Part shown: piece by piece, positions 11,342 through 23,387 of the stretch
How positions within the stretch are numbered: the stretch's first letter is position 1
Layout: every line of letters begins with the position of its first letter
From: Daedaleopsis sinensis
Lineage: Eukaryota > Basidiomycota > Agaricomycetes > Polyporales > Polyporaceae
Direction of reading: 5' to 3'
Assembly (NCBI GenBank): GCA_033807695.1
Contig: CM066306.1
Coordinates: 3,472,001 to 3,536,000 of the forward strand
Length of the DNA stretch: 64,000 nt
Position numbers and translations under genes: made by a program
Notes under the pieces: model-generated
Told to the model about the DNA's origin: nothing
Database searches by the model: none
The model's input: the letters and a program-made list of their open reading frames with translations, nothing else

Positions 11342-13330
11342 TCAATACATCGTCCATGGCAGCTCGTAGCTAGGCTTGCCTGACTCGGGATCAATTACCC
11401 AGTACTTCTGCGCATCGGCGAGGTCCCAACAAGCCCGTTGACGAAACTCGACGACAGCTGGACCTGGAAGTCGCAGGTCTATCAGATTGCCGAAAGGGGA
11501 GAGCTCTCCTGCAAGTTCGGAATATGCATGGTCGTTGTCGGCGCACCCGTCCGCAAATGGTTGCAGGATCACTTGAAGAATAGGACGGCCCACAACCGCT
11601 CGGGCGCGGATCATGCGCGCAAGGTCGCGAGGGTAGAGCGGGGGCTGCTCCGCAGATCCATCAGCATCAATGTCGATGGTAAGAAGGGACAACTTGGGAC
11701 AATTGGCCGCTTGTGTGAGGAAAGTGTACAAGGCAAGTACGATGGAGTCGTGGGATTCAATCTCGAATTCCAACTCTGGGTCGAATCGTACGCTTAGGTC
11801 AATAAGCGAGGGGACGAGTGACAGGACGGCGAGGAGGGTGTCGGGATGGTCGCCAACAAAGAGGTTGAGGGATGTGATATTTTCCAAAGGTAGCGAAACA
11901 TCTAAGTTTGACAGCCATCCCGTCCATGACCGCTGATCATCGCCTGTGTGGTTGCCCTCGAAACGCCCTTGTACCCATAACCCCGAGGATGGGCTCTCAG
12001 CAACGAGATGGAGCAGGTAGCCGTCAGTCGCAATCTCCAATCTTGACATCTCTTTGACGACGGTGAGGGGCGGGAGGATAGGTGCTGTGTCATCGAACAC
12101 GTAAACATTGTCGAGGCAGACATATGCGGTGGAGGGGATGACCATGGTGGCGAGCATCACAGTCGCCAGGTGCATGCATCCGCAAAGCAACGTGACGGAG
12201 CGCAGACGCGGGAGGGCGACTTGACCCTCGTATGTGAGTAGGGAGTCGGAGGGTGGGAGAGCGTAGATGTACAGGAACTCCAGTTCAGGCGAGTTCGAAA
12301 GAAGGTTTAGGATGTCTACGAGGTCTGGAAAATTGCGCATCAGACTCAGCGTCAGCAGCAAGTGTGTCAAGTGGGGGAAGCGATTGGTGGGCATCCATGA
12401 AGCCATGGGGTCGATGGCCAAGGCTTTGAGGGACGGTAGTGTACTCTGAGAGAAGAGGGTGATCGGTCCAAGTGCTGCTTGCGGCGTAGTATCGCAGAAG
12501 TCCGAGAAGGTTATCGTCAGGCATTCCAAAGAATCGGGAGGAAAGAGAAGGAGTGGTTGTACGTCGGCATGGCCAGGTGTAGTGATGAGGTGGAGCCTTC
12601 GCAACCGAGATCCATACGATTCTAGGATGCTTTTTGCTTCCGCGGTCTTCGTGCTCAGAACCAACGTCAACAGCATAGACTGCGCTCTCTTCGCGAATAC
12701 ATCAAGCATCTCCAGATGTACGGCGTCGACACGGCACCAAAAGGGGGGATATCCAATAGCGACGTCCCTCCACCACCGGCAAACGTGAGTGAGCTGTAGA
12801 AGGTCTTGTGCATCCCAAACTTCAAGATCCTCTCTATCGATGACGCGGAAGGTCTCGCCGTAGTCGAGAACGTGCTGAAAGATCTGAATGAGAAGCTCAA
12901 CGGGTAGTCGATTGACTCGGGACGGAGAGAGAGTCTTGGCGATCGTCTTTTGACAGTCCTGAGTGTCAGAGCCTTCGGCAAATAGCTGAAAAGCAACATG
13001 TTCAATAAGTGGACAGCACTTGGCTCAAGTTTATGAGCCACAGACACTCACTTCATCGCTGCTATCAACAGATGATTGAGATATTAGTTCGGTACGACAG
13101 TACTGCTCAGAACTGAATACGCACTCAACTACCGCCCGAAGTCGTTTCACGAGACACGTCAATTCTGCCTCGCCCCTTCCCGCCTTGCTCCCTCGGTGGC
13201 TCAGTGAGGTTGGCGATGGGGTAGCAGTAGCAGATATGTCTGGATCTGTAGCGCATTCCGTTGGTGAGTCCAAGCTTTGACACGCGATTACGACTAGACA
13301 TATTAACTCACCAGGCATTCTGTACTCCAA
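11342..13330 (-). CDS. F-box protein with LRR-like C-terminus, three exons, 618 aa
   Basis: Exons 13330-13312, 13245-13052 and 12985-11342 total 1857 nt, exactly 619 codons with the stop. The F-box lies at about residues 90-135: RVNRLPVELLIQIFQHVLDY, then the typical LTHVCRWWRDVAIGYPPFW. It should bind Skp1 and bring substrates to an SCF ubiquitin ligase. The following 450 residues alternate short Leu-rich strands (LRRLHLITTPG, LECLTITFSDF, LTHLLLTLSLM), the irregular LRR-like fold common in mushroom F-box proteins, presumably for substrate binding. The N-terminal 70 residues are Ser/Thr-rich with a basic patch. The large 455-codon frame that begins at Met 12709 misses the F-box; reading upstream in the same frame to the TTTTCAG acceptor recovers it. 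The exact first exon (19 nt) is the weakest part; Met 13318 would also fit. Confidence 0.85.
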
Positions 13331-14280
13331 GATATATGGGGAGGAAGAGGAGTGTGAGCGAGTGATTTGGCGTAGGCGAGAGTGCTAAGAACTCCTTTAT
13401 CCTACCAGCGCCTTGATTGAATGGGGCGTTGACCGGGGACTCCGGGAATGAAGTGCATCTTCTAAGTCCACAACGGTACGTGGTGTGAAGAAAAGTTGAA
13501 GGAAGAGAGTGCATTGCGAAATGCAGTGGAGTACGAGGACGTGATGGAGATGCCATGGTCGGAGGGAGCGCGCATTGTGCTACATTAAGGGGAGTCATCC
13601 AAGTCTATAGCGGCGTGAGCTGGTCTCTACCGGTGGTACCAACCACTCCACCCAGAATCTCTACATCATGCACCTAGGCTAATAATTACATCGTCGTCCG
13701 AGCTTGAAGTGAGGTTGAGATCAAGTGCAAGAGCAGCTTTTGTACATCATGTACACGACCGCAAGTATTCCTGGACACGACTGGGTGTGTGTAGTAGACC
13801 ACATGGGATGAGATAGTACTAGGTAGATCAGTGAGTGATAGAACGGAGAGCAGGTCAAGTGAGTGGTAGAACGGAGAGCAGGTAAAGAAGTAGTCCAGGA
13901 CGGTTCAAGTTGAGTTAGGTCGAGCGAGAAGGCCGGCCTCGGCGAATGCCGTGCAGTGCTCGGGCGGGGCGTTCCGGTAAGCGCCACCCAAGAAATCTTG
14001 CGGGCAGCCGCGTCGCCGCAGCAATAAGCATAACCTCCAAGTGAGAATAATCCTCTCTCATCAGAGCATATGCAGACACTCTGCTGGGAAGGTCTATGCG
14101 TCTGTCCGAGCTGCACGCGTTCTGACGAGCGCCGGAGTACGCGGCCGGGCGGGCGAGCGAGATGCGGGCACTCGAAGTCCCCCTTAAATCCCGTATTCGT
14201 AGCGGTGCGACACTAATATTTCTGGGGGACATGAGACAATAACAGACGAGTTAATATGGTATGGTGTCACCTAAAACCCG
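13331..14280. other. Intergenic, small tandem duplication
   Basis: No gene is supported. A ~32-bp motif (GATAGAACGGAGAGCAGGT) is duplicated around 13836-13886. The short open frames on the minus strand resemble no family. Confidence 0.4.
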
Positions 14281-15642
14281 TTAGACTACACTATCCTCTT
14301 CCTCTCTTGCAACAACGACGGCGAGCTCCAGGAAGTCTCGCGCGTTGTGGTGCCCCTTCAGCTTCTCGTCAAAGAACCGTCGCACACCGCGCTGGATGCT
14401 AGCGATGTGAACCTCCATAGGAATATTGTCGTCGGTACGTTGAGCAGTGAGCAGCTTGTTCTGGAGTTCCGCAAGCTCAGCGTTCATTGCGAGAAGTGCT
14501 TCAGTAGTCGCGACGACATACGCCGTAGAGACACTCCTGAACGCGCTGATGCTACGTAGCAGATCCGCCCGGTGAATGAGCTGGGCAAGTTTGGACCGGT
14601 GCCACCCTACGAACGTCCAGGGATCCGACCAGATTAGGTCCATGGAGACGCTCGTCAAGACAGACTCCTGGAGGGAGACTGCGCCGATGACCGCCAAGCG
14701 CTCTTCCAGCCGGTCGAGGGCACCTGCAACGGTATTTGCGTGACCGTGGACTAGCGCGACTTGCGCCCACAGGACGCTCATGGCCGATCGGAAAGCCATA
14801 GTAAGAGGTGTGTGTGTATCCGTCACGAGAGCGTCGTGGTCGAGAGCCGAGACAAGGCTCAGGATGTGTTCGTTGTAGGCAAAGATCCTGCGGTCAGCTC
14901 TATGAGTACAACCTACGCGGGAGAGAGAAAGAAGTCATACATACATATCGACAGCGCCATTCAGTTTCGCAGATAGCTTTTGCAGATCTCGCCCGACAGA
15001 TCTTGCTACCCAAACGAACTCGTCCATGGTATCAAGGAGCGTATCTTTAGCGATCAGGTCGCTGAGGCGAACGACGACAGCCAGATCCTTCATGGAGAGT
15101 TCCGCGTGCTTCACGATGACGGCCAACTCATCGCCTGACATCGAGTGCGCGAGGAGTTGGTCGACCATGCGGCTCTGCAGTGCGAAGAGACCCGGGAAGT
15201 CGTGACCAGTGACGTGCGAGTAGAACGGGACGTCATGGGGGGAAGTGTCAGCGACAACTGGAGATGGAAGGTTGATGTCGACGTCTGGGTCTAGAGCTGT
15301 TCGGCACGCAGGTAGACCAGACATGGCGACGCAGAGCGCCGTGGATTGTCCATGGGTAGCAGAGCGAATGGCACAGTCGATGATAGTGAGGATGAGGAAT
15401 ACGGCGAGAACTAATGTGACTAGATTCTTCGCCAGTTTAACCTTGGGGGTGATGAATGAGCCGAGAAGGGAAAGTAGAGAGCCGACAGGTTCGTTAGTAG
15501 GTTCGTCGACTACGTGGATGGAAGCATTGCCTGCACAGGCGCGATCGTCGTTGAGGGCCACAGCGTGATTCGAAGAGCTGCCTGGGTTGGCACCCTCCGC
15601 TGTGCCCATATGAAGTGGCGCGTTGTCCTCGGTAGTGAGCAT
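14281..15642 (-). CDS. Unknown single-pass membrane protein, two exons, 434 aa
   Basis: Exon 1 15642-14945 and exon 2 14887-14281 join across a 57-nt intron (GTATGT...CCGCAG) to give 1305 nt, 435 codons with the stop. Residues 72-92 (KNLVTLVLAVFLILTIIDCA) are a membrane helix. The region after it is long and mostly helical (LQSRMVDQLLAHSMSGDELA, AVVVRLSDLIAKDTLLD, ALDRLEERLAVIGAV), suggesting an extended helical bundle or coiled-coil-like domain outside the membrane. The N-terminus is polar with no cleavable signal. I do not recognise a named domain; helical one-pass proteins of this general type are frequent in agaricomycete genomes. The in-frame join through ...AVDM|IFAYNEH... supports one gene rather than two. 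Confidence 0.7.
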
Positions 15643-18329
15643 GGGGGAAACGGGGTCCCGACTCCTTGCAGCATCGGCTTCAGCAGTGAATGTTCGCGGC
15701 AGGACAGCGCGACTCGCACTTCCGTCGTCGCCGTGCTGTCGTGGAGCGATCTATTCAGTCTTCCGACAAGATATCACACGGATGATACGCACACTAACCT
15801 CGCCCGGGGAAGAAGGGGATGGTTGTGAGACCTGCAGCTGGTCACCGGGAGGGACTGGGCCGGGCATTGATGTTTTGGAGGGAAGAATATGGCCGTTGGA
15901 GGTCGTGTGCAGAGGGAGTGCACGAAGACTAGCCAAAAGTTAGAGTATAGACTGGTGTGAGCCACTCACAACACGTTGTCGGGAGGTTCACTGAGCGCTC
16001 TGAAACAAAGGAAGAATGCTGGATCACGCTGCATCGTCGCGGTAGCGAGTATCTAGCGGTGCTTGACTGTGTCGGTGTCGGTGAGAAACTGCAGTATGTA
16101 GCATTGCACCTTATCGAATGCCAGATCTATAGGCCTGTGCAGAGTAGGTTCTAAATGGCAAGCATGTATAGATGGCAAGCGTATATAACGAGTCGGGGAA
16201 GAAAGGCTTGGACGAGGATGCGGCCGCCCAGTCACTACACTAGTTGGCGCTACTAGCAGCCTAATTAGTCAGAGGAAAGCGCCCGCTGACGCTAGTTCGT
16301 TGTGAACTGCCGTCATAGCGTAGTCTTCCTTGATATATCTGTTCTCTGTTCTTTGCATTTCGCTGTAGCCTGCATGTACTCTACTACTATACACAATGCA
16401 TTCACCATGAGCATACTAATCTCGGGTTATCTCCACCACCGTGGCAAAGAAAGGCGGCAGACATAGAGAGTACTAGAGTCTAGAGACCATCCATTTACTA
16501 CAGGTAACGGAGCAGGGTAGCTGCAGAAATATCAAGTCGGTCGGACCACCGACATCAGCAGCTTCGTTGTGTTGGGAGCTGTGTTAGGAAGCTGCGCGTC
16601 GATGAAGAAAGACTTCAACTTTGATCTCGTCACGACAGTGTCATCACGACAGTGTCATGTCGTCGAGCGCACGATTGGGTCAAACGGCATCGAAGTCGAG
16701 ATGACGAAGGATGAATCCAATTCTGGATTAAAAGATAGGACGATCGCAGAGGACCGCGGGTAATTCCAGCGCAGAAACGAAGGGGATAACACGTGTTCCG
16801 TGCTCGAGCTCCTTATGTAGAACGATGTGGGGCGGACATAACAGGATCGGGGACGGTGTCGCGAGGGTTCGAGGTCGGGGAAGAGGAATCGGATGGAGGT
16901 GAGCGTCGAGGAGGTTCGGACTATGAAGCACTGCACCTTGGTTCAGTCCTCCATTAGTAGAAGTACCGCAATCCGCTGGACGAACGATAAACGTGGGGGA
17001 GAGACAAGAGGTCGAGATAGTTGCGCCGGTGATACCGGGGAGTAAGGGCGAAATTGCTAAGACCTGGCCAAAGGTCATCCCACAAATCTCGCATCCAGTT
17101 GACGGTACTTACGCACTGCCAGAACAGCATAAGTTCAATCTGCTACTCTTCCGGTCTCCGGGCGACGTTTGATGCTTGGAGTTTGGAGCTCGGAGTTCGC
17201 AGCTCAGGTCGACATCGACGTTGAGAGCAGGGGGATTGTGTTCTTCAGGCTGCGGGGTGTACGTTCTGGGCTGTTGTCGAGGACGGGCCGTAAGGAGGTG
17301 TGCGTGGATTCCCGACACCAAGGATGTCTGTCTGAAGGGGCTAGGGAAAGGTTCTCGAATTTTGACAAACGTCCGTGGCCAGCGGTTGTACTATCCTGGC
17401 AGCGCGCTCGCCTCACTTGGATTGTGGTTGACGGAGATGCCTCGTCGCTGCGGGGATGACGAAATGGCTCTTCTGACGCGACTGCGCTTTGGACCCTGGT
17501 TCCGCCCAGCCTCTGAGGACTCTTGAAGACTCCAGCCAACCCTCAGAACAGCCGACTAACGGCTCGTAGTCCTCGACAGCGATAGCAAGATGTTTCAGCA
17601 TCCATAGGAGGAGGAGACGAAGAGGTAAGCATCTTGGGAACGGCGACTCGGAATCGGAAAGTCGGAAAGTCGGATCTAAGTACGTACAGACACTCAACGA
17701 TCACCGTGGTCCGTGATCCTGCCTGCGCAGAATGTTACCTGCTTCTCTGCTATCTTCCGATAAGGTTCAATCTCTGCGTAAGAAGTAAGAGGTTTGCCTT
17801 GAAGGATAGGAAGAATCCACAGCGCAAGAGGGCGCGAGGCAAATGTTGCGCGTAGAGCGAAAGTTCTCAGGACTAAACTTCAAATCCGGCTTCTCCCGGT
17901 GTCTCCGCTAGTCAATTTGAACTCAGCTTAGGTGCTGCCGGCTCGGCCCACCATCAAAAATAACTTCAGCCAAATCCAGTACTAATCCCGCCCCGACGGA
18001 TAGTACCTGATAACTTATAGATACTTACTGACTTGACCATCCATACCTTTGCAGACCATGGCGAGGACGGCGTCCCAGGACATCAAACTCTGTATAGGTC
18101 GCCGATCGACCATGAGGCCCGGACATGATAACTCGCTACGTAGAGCCCGCCTTCGCCCAAAATCCCCACTATTCTCGCTCTCGCAACTGTTTCTCGACAA
18201 TCCCTCAGCTCGTTGCAGCTGTCCGCATCCCGCCCCGACGATCACTGAACGACCCTGGCGAATTAGAGGTGAATACGCATCGCATACGGCTCGTGGCAGA
18301 TTTACTGACTTTCTACTCATCTCAAGGAG
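15643..18329. other. Long stretch without a supported gene
   Basis: About 2.7 kb with only short open frames. A minus-strand frame at 16728-17078 (116 codons) and plus/minus frames near 17170-17700 were examined; none gave a recognisable domain or a splice chain. The short tandem TCATCACGACAGTG at about 16635-16655 is a small duplication. Confidence 0.35.
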
Positions 18330-19019
18330 ATGTTGAACACTCCCGACTTCGAGGCTGCCCAGCCGTGCGCCATGGCGAATGCACATAGTGGTGCATCTAC
18401 GATTGCACACGACGTTGACCATCATCCATGTCCTCTCCCTCTTCCCAATGTGTCCAACGATGTATCCACTCCCCATTCTGCGACTTCGCCTCCTGTCGTT
18501 GCTCACGACGTCGCCCAGGGCGCTGAGGCTCTTGATCCCCGCCCCGACCACCCCGGCGCCTCCCCCTGCGATGGCGTGGACCTTGGTGCCCTGTCTCCTC
18601 ACGACACCGGACATGGAGTCTCCAACCCTCACGATGCCGACGTCAGCACCCTGATTGCTCACGACGCCGATGGCAGTTTGGATCTCCCCATCCCCTCCGA
18701 TGCTGCCGTCCACGCCCTCAGTCCCCACGATGCTGTCCCTAGCAGTGACATTGGTCTCGTTCCCGACCTCGATGACGCTCTCAACGCTGTCGACCACGAC
18801 CAGGGTGGGGACGCCATGGACGAAGACGTCGTCGACAATATGAATGACTCTGAACATGACTCGGACAACGACGACGAAGCTGCTCCTCCGCCATACGCAC
18901 AGGCCGTCATTTGGCTTGACCCTTTGGATACCGCCACCTACGACGACGCCCCCCCTGCTTATCAAGACAGCTATCAAGATGAACTCTTAGATCCCGAGGA
19001 GCCTTGCCCTCCCTACTAA
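18330..19019 (+). CDS. Acidic His-Asp-rich protein with PPxY motifs, 229 aa
   Basis: A single uninterrupted frame. The sequence is built from irregular repeats of a small/Pro-His-Asp word (IAHDVD, VAHDVAQ, SPHDTG, NPHDAD, IAHDADG, SPHDAV), followed by a strongly acidic stretch (DSEHDSDNDDE) and a C-terminus with PPPYAQ and the final CPPY, plus the variant APPAYQDSY. PPxY motifs are ligands of WW domains, for example of Nedd4/Rsp5 ubiquitin ligases; whether they act so here is inference. No signal peptide or membrane helix. The long minus-strand frame over the same place (18015-18977, 320 codons) is Val-rich and looks like the shadow of the GAC/CAC-rich sense codons. Low-complexity composition lowers certainty. 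Confidence 0.55.
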   Translation: MLNTPDFEAAQPCAMANAHSGASTIAHDVDHHPCPLPLPNVSNDVSTPHSATSPPVVAHDVAQGAEALDPRPDHPGASPCDGVDLGALSPHDTGHGVSNPHDADVSTLIAHDADGSLDLPIPSDAAVHALSPHDAVPSSDIGLVPDLDDALNAVDHDQGGDAMDEDVVDNMNDSEHDSDNDDEAAPPPYAQAVIWLDPLDTATYDDAPPAYQDSYQDELLDPEEPCPPY

Positions 19020-20007
19020 CCTCATGTATGCGCGAACGCTCTGATAGTGTCTGTTGATTTCTTGTCGTCGTCTGGCAGTGCATTGCCGTCTTCACTCCGC
19101 CCATCCATCTCATGTGTATCGTCTCTCTTGACCTATCATAGAAGTCCCTTCGCATAGTCGCCATCGCATAGTCTCCATTGTATAGTCTCCATCGCATAGT
19201 CCATCGCATAGTCTCCATCGCAATCCGGCTGCTGTTATCTTGGTTGTATCATATCATCCCCCATCTCGACACACTCGCTATACGATATAACTCTGTTCTT
19301 AACTGTACAATACCAGACGACATACATCTTGACTCCACCAAACTTCTCCTCGTGTGCTATCAAGGGTAAATTCAAGGGTAAATGTATGTTACGACGCCAC
19401 ATTCCACAGGCGAGCGCCTGAACTGCTTGTTATGCCGCATACCGCATGTAGGATCACTGGGCCGTAGTTTCTGTTTGAAAATAACACCATATACTAGAGG
19501 AGGACGTAAAGACCGTTTCCGAACCGACATATTAAGCTCAGGCTGCTCAGTAGGGGTACGGTGTCTACTGGTGCTGTGTGGTCATTGCTGCTTACCTTGC
19601 TTGATCCGGACTTCCCGCCAGCGCTTCTGTACCAGCCCGAGCGCTAAGGATTAATCGACGGTGATCATAACTGCAAAGTTGCCGAACCTGCCCTCCTCGG
19701 ACTATCACTCCCCTGCTCACTCCCCTGCTCCTCGTCAAGTCAATGGATAATCAACTCGACGTCTACGACGACATCGGTGCGCATCGTCGTTTTCCCCTCA
19801 TGGCTTAGACGATTAACTCACACCTCACATCTAAAGACCTCGTGTCAATCTCCCTTTGTCGGGGCACCACACCGCTCTTCACCACAAAGCGACGCGCACG
19901 CATGGATCTGCTCATAGGCCTTTGTAGTTTGAGAGGGTTAAAATTCGGTCAGTCTTGCGTCTTCCCAACGCAACAATTCACCCATTCACCCACCTCACTT
20001 TCGCATA
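19020..20007. other. Intergenic with a short tandem repeat
   Basis: No gene is supported. At 19150-19225 the words CATCGCATAGTCTCCAT and CATCGCATAGTC are repeated four to five times in tandem. The end (about 19960-20007) is the promoter of the following F-box gene. Confidence 0.45.
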
Positions 20008-22628
20008 ATGCCTCCCGCGACACCGCCTCGAAACAGACGTCGCGTGGCTGCCAAAATCCCCGACGACGTCTGCCATTGGCGACGTCTACCCCTTGAAATG
20101 CAAGGAGAGGTGCGTCGGGATGGCTTCACTTGTCTACGCCGCCCACTGCTCACCGTCGTCGCTCATCCCTCTTCTAGGTTTTCGACAAACTGACTCCTGC
20201 GGAGCTCCTGAAGCTCTCCAGGACGTGCAAGGAACTACACGGCTTCCTGAGCGGACCTATGAGTAACATTCACTGGGCGCGCGCTCGGCAGAACTTACCG
20301 GACCTTCCTGACTGTCCATCGTGGCTGAGTGAGATTCAGTACGCGGCTTTGTGCTATGATCAGTGCTGCCAGCGCTGCTCGAAGACCGACTTGTGCTCGA
20401 AGAGGCCGCTATGGCCTTTCCACGCGCGTTACTGCGGCCCGTGCAAGGAGATCCGGTATGTGCATTATCCTATTTTCTACGGTATTCCGAACGGCTCACA
20501 CTGGAGTGTATGTAGTACCATCGCGGCGAAACCGGAACGTGGTCTGTTAGGCTTCGACCGCTTCGATCGCGCCCTCGATAAGATCTTACCGTGCCTCCAC
20601 ACTGAGCCCTTAATCGGTGAGTACATCTACGAGCCTATTTAGGAGCTACGACGACTAAAACACAATCTACAGGCTTCCCTGCCCGACGTACCTTCTTCCA
20701 TGTGCCTGACGTGCAGTCCTTCGCCGTGGTCCTAGAGTCTACGACGAATCGCGACTACGTCATTGCTCAAAGACGCGCATTCACTGAGGAGCGCCGTCAG
20801 GTATGAGCAGCAACTGAGCCGTTAGGACTAATCTGACAAGGACCTATCCAGCATGCGAAGCTCTGCTCTGCCTGGGAGGCACAAACCCTCAGGCTCGAAC
20901 GCGAACGCATACGTAAGATCACCGAAGCTCGTTTCGATAGGTGTGTCATATTGACAACTGTAGTCGTCCACCCTCTAATCCTCTCTTCAGCATCTGTACC
21001 CTCGTCAAAAAGAACGGATATGCTACCGAACTGCTCAATCTCGGCTGTCGTCTCCAAGGTCTCTCTCCCCAGCTTCGTGCATTCGTGAAGAAGCCCGTGC
21101 CCCTTACGCCGGAAGGTCAGCCTTATTTTATATGGAACGTTGCATCTCACTCAAGGCGTCGTACCACGGTCCACAGATCATCCCGAGGTCATGAGTCTAC
21201 TCAAGGATGCCCTGCTCGAGAGGAGAACTTTCGAGGAACGCCGACTTCACGTCACCTCCGTGCTCTATCGACTACGTGAATTCGATCGCGCCCTCAAGGA
21301 CCTCCGGAGGGGTATGTCTCTCGAGCCGCCGTTCGTTGATGAATTACTTCCGAGCGCGTTGGATCTGTGTGACCTCCCGGAGGTTCGTTTTATGGTGGAG
21401 CTTGATCGTGACGTCACCGTCCTCTCTCAAACTTATCGGAAGATGGTCCCTCGGCTCGTTGAGGAATGGCGACACGGCAGGGAGGAGGCGGTTTTGAAAG
21501 TGTTGCCCGACATACCACCCGCTCTCACCCTCCAGGTCTCTGCTATACCGACCTGCCCCGCCACACCGACTCGCCCCGCCACACCGACTCGCCCCGCCAC
21601 ACCGATTCGCCCCGCCACACCGATTCGCCCCGCCACACTGACTTGCCCCGCCACACCGACCTGCTCTCCGACTCGGTCAGCTAGTCGCGCTACCGCGCCA
21701 TACTCTCCTTTGGAACATCATGCAGCGCTGTTGTGGTGCACCGGCTGTAACGCTCTCGTCTCAGGTCTGGCCGCGACAGTCCATGCTTGCTGTTACGAGT
21801 TCGACTCCGGTTGGCGCTGCCTTGACCCTCCTGAATTGCGCCCTTGGTGGGATGGCAAGTATTCCCCTCTCGTAACCGGAGGCCCCCCCACCTTGGAGAA
21901 AATCTTACTCGTCTACTCCCGCGGCTATGGAACCTGGCGCAGTGGGCCGCTGCGTGGTTGCAGCGACATCGTGTACGCCCTGTGGGCGGCTTGTGGTTTG
22001 GATCCAAACATCAACACCAAGGAAGTAGTGGATCGTTCGCGGTTCGCGTGCCGCTCATGTAGCATGACCGGTAAGAACATGGTTGTCATGGACTGGGTCC
22101 GTGCGGTACGTTGTCATCTCTATCGAATTTGGGCTCCGTTAACATGTTAACAGGTCCATCACGTGTTCGAAACCCATGATGGGGCGAGGGTCGCGTGGAA
22201 ACGGGTTTGTCCTGAGGTCGCGGACAAGGTTAAACATCTCGAGTACAGCCGACGCCATACGTTATCTTTCGAGGACGACTCGGATAGTCGCAGGATGTGC
22301 GACTTATGTCTGTGGCCCGCTTCGAAGTTTGCGCACAGCCACACCGCTCTTGAGCAGCATTTCCATTCAGAGTATGTTCCCGACTATCTACTCCGCTGCC
22401 TTGCATCTAACCTCGAGATCGTCCTCTAGGCATCCTTACCTCAACGCGTACGTTCACTCCGTCCCGGCTTCATCCGATGTTCCCCCGACGATGCACCCCC
22501 TTGTTGTGCTCTACGAGATCACCCTCGAGACGCACGACCTCGATGACGTCGTCCGCAGCCTTCGCGGCTTGCCTAGCAACTACATCGAAGCCAACATGCG
22601 ATTCTCGAAGAAACCGTGGATCGACTAA
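20008..22628 (+). CDS. F-box protein, eight exons, 749 aa
   Basis: Exons 20008-20109, 20178-20616, 20673-20800, 20852-20940, 20991-21115, 21156-22105, 22154-22371 and 22430-22628 total 2250 nt, exactly 750 codons with the stop. The F-box spans exons 1-2: IPDDVCHWRRLPLEMQGEVF then DKLTPAELLKLSRTCKELHG. It is followed by the segment typical of a large mushroom F-box family (WARARQNLPDLPDCP, QYAALCYDQCCQRCSK, a Cys-rich probable zinc site). Such proteins are expected to be SCF ubiquitin-ligase adaptors; the substrate is unknown. Residues encoded at 21547-21654 are six perfect-to-near-perfect copies of an 18-bp unit, giving a Pro-Ala-Thr-rich linker. More Cys/His pairs (WCTGC, CRSCSM, CDLCLWP) occur in the C-terminal half. 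A minus-strand frame under 21690-22007 is a shadow. Confidence 0.88.
21547..21654 (+). repeat. In-frame 18-bp coding minisatellite (6 units)
   Basis: The unit ACCGACTCGCCCCGCCAC recurs six times with single-base changes (GACCTG, GACTCG, GATTCG, GACTTG variants). Being 18 bp it keeps the frame and encodes Thr-x-x-Pro-Ala-Thr-type hexapeptides inside the F-box protein, a likely length-variable linker. Confidence 0.9.
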
Positions 22629-22682
22629 AACAAACTATGCCCTCTGCCTTGTACTAATATCTTGCGTAACTTCCGATTTCCC

Positions 22683-22757
22683 TCCTCTCTCCTCTCTCCT
22701 CTCTCCTCTCTCCTCTCTCCTCTCTCCTCTCTCCTCTCTCCTCTCTCCTCTCTCCTC
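22683..22757. repeat. (CTCTCCT)n microsatellite
   Basis: About ten uninterrupted heptamer units lie just downstream of the F-box gene stop codon. The open frames across it are artefacts of the repeat. Confidence 0.95.
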
Positions 22758-22845
22758 ATTTCGTTCTTCGCCATCCCTCCATGCTTGTATGTTAGCGTCG
22801 TCTCATCATTAATAGGAACTCTCATATCTTACTTGCATAAACCGC

Positions 22846-23387
22846 GTGACATTTTATGATCCATGGTCGTCGACCACGCTCAGGCCACAGGAGCTCAGCT
22901 TCTCGCCGCCCTGGAACGTCTATGCTTCAGACTTCACGCTGCGTCGGCCTCCACCTTGCGAACAGCGCCTACGTGCCCTCCACGCCGCCACAAACCTCGC
23001 CGCTCTCGTCAACCGTGCGCCATGCTCCACTCCGAACAGCTCCCCGCCGTATCATCCTGTCCAGCGCACGCTGTGCAGAATTGGCCGACAGCCGCACTCG
23101 TGGTGCACGGCACACGCGCTGCTTGGCAGGTGGGCTCCCGGCTCCGACACCAAAGGCCCTTCGAGCTCCCGCTCGCGGTGGCGGCTGCTTGGGCATCTCG
23201 TGGACGCAGTCGGCGACCTCTCAGCCACACAAGTCAAGTCGCTCCGCCGACGAGCTTGACGTACACCTTTGCGGCGCTGCGCTCCCTGCGAGTGTTGGAC
23301 AGTGGGTCCCGCACCTTCGGTTGTCCGCATACGTGCTCGTGCCTATCCTGAGTGCTGCTTCTGCCTACTCAAGGAGCATAGCGCGAC
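22846..23387 (+). other. GC-rich stretch with doubtful coding capacity
   Basis: All three plus-strand frames stay open for 400-650 nt, as expected from high GC rather than selection. One frame (22846-23259, 137 codons) starts plausibly with MTFYDPWSSTTL but resembles no family; another ends in ECCFCLLKEH, a Cys pattern that may be chance. I do not call a gene. Confidence 0.25.

Noticed and set aside
18015..18977. 320-codon minus-strand frame opposite the HD/PPxY gene
   Set aside because: Val/Gly-rich translation with no domain; explained as the shadow of GAC/CAC-rich codons on the plus strand, whose start, acidic tail and PPxY motifs look more like a protein.
22683..22757. CRISPR-like or other regularly spaced array
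   Set aside because: Units are contiguous heptamers without spacers; the host is a fungus.
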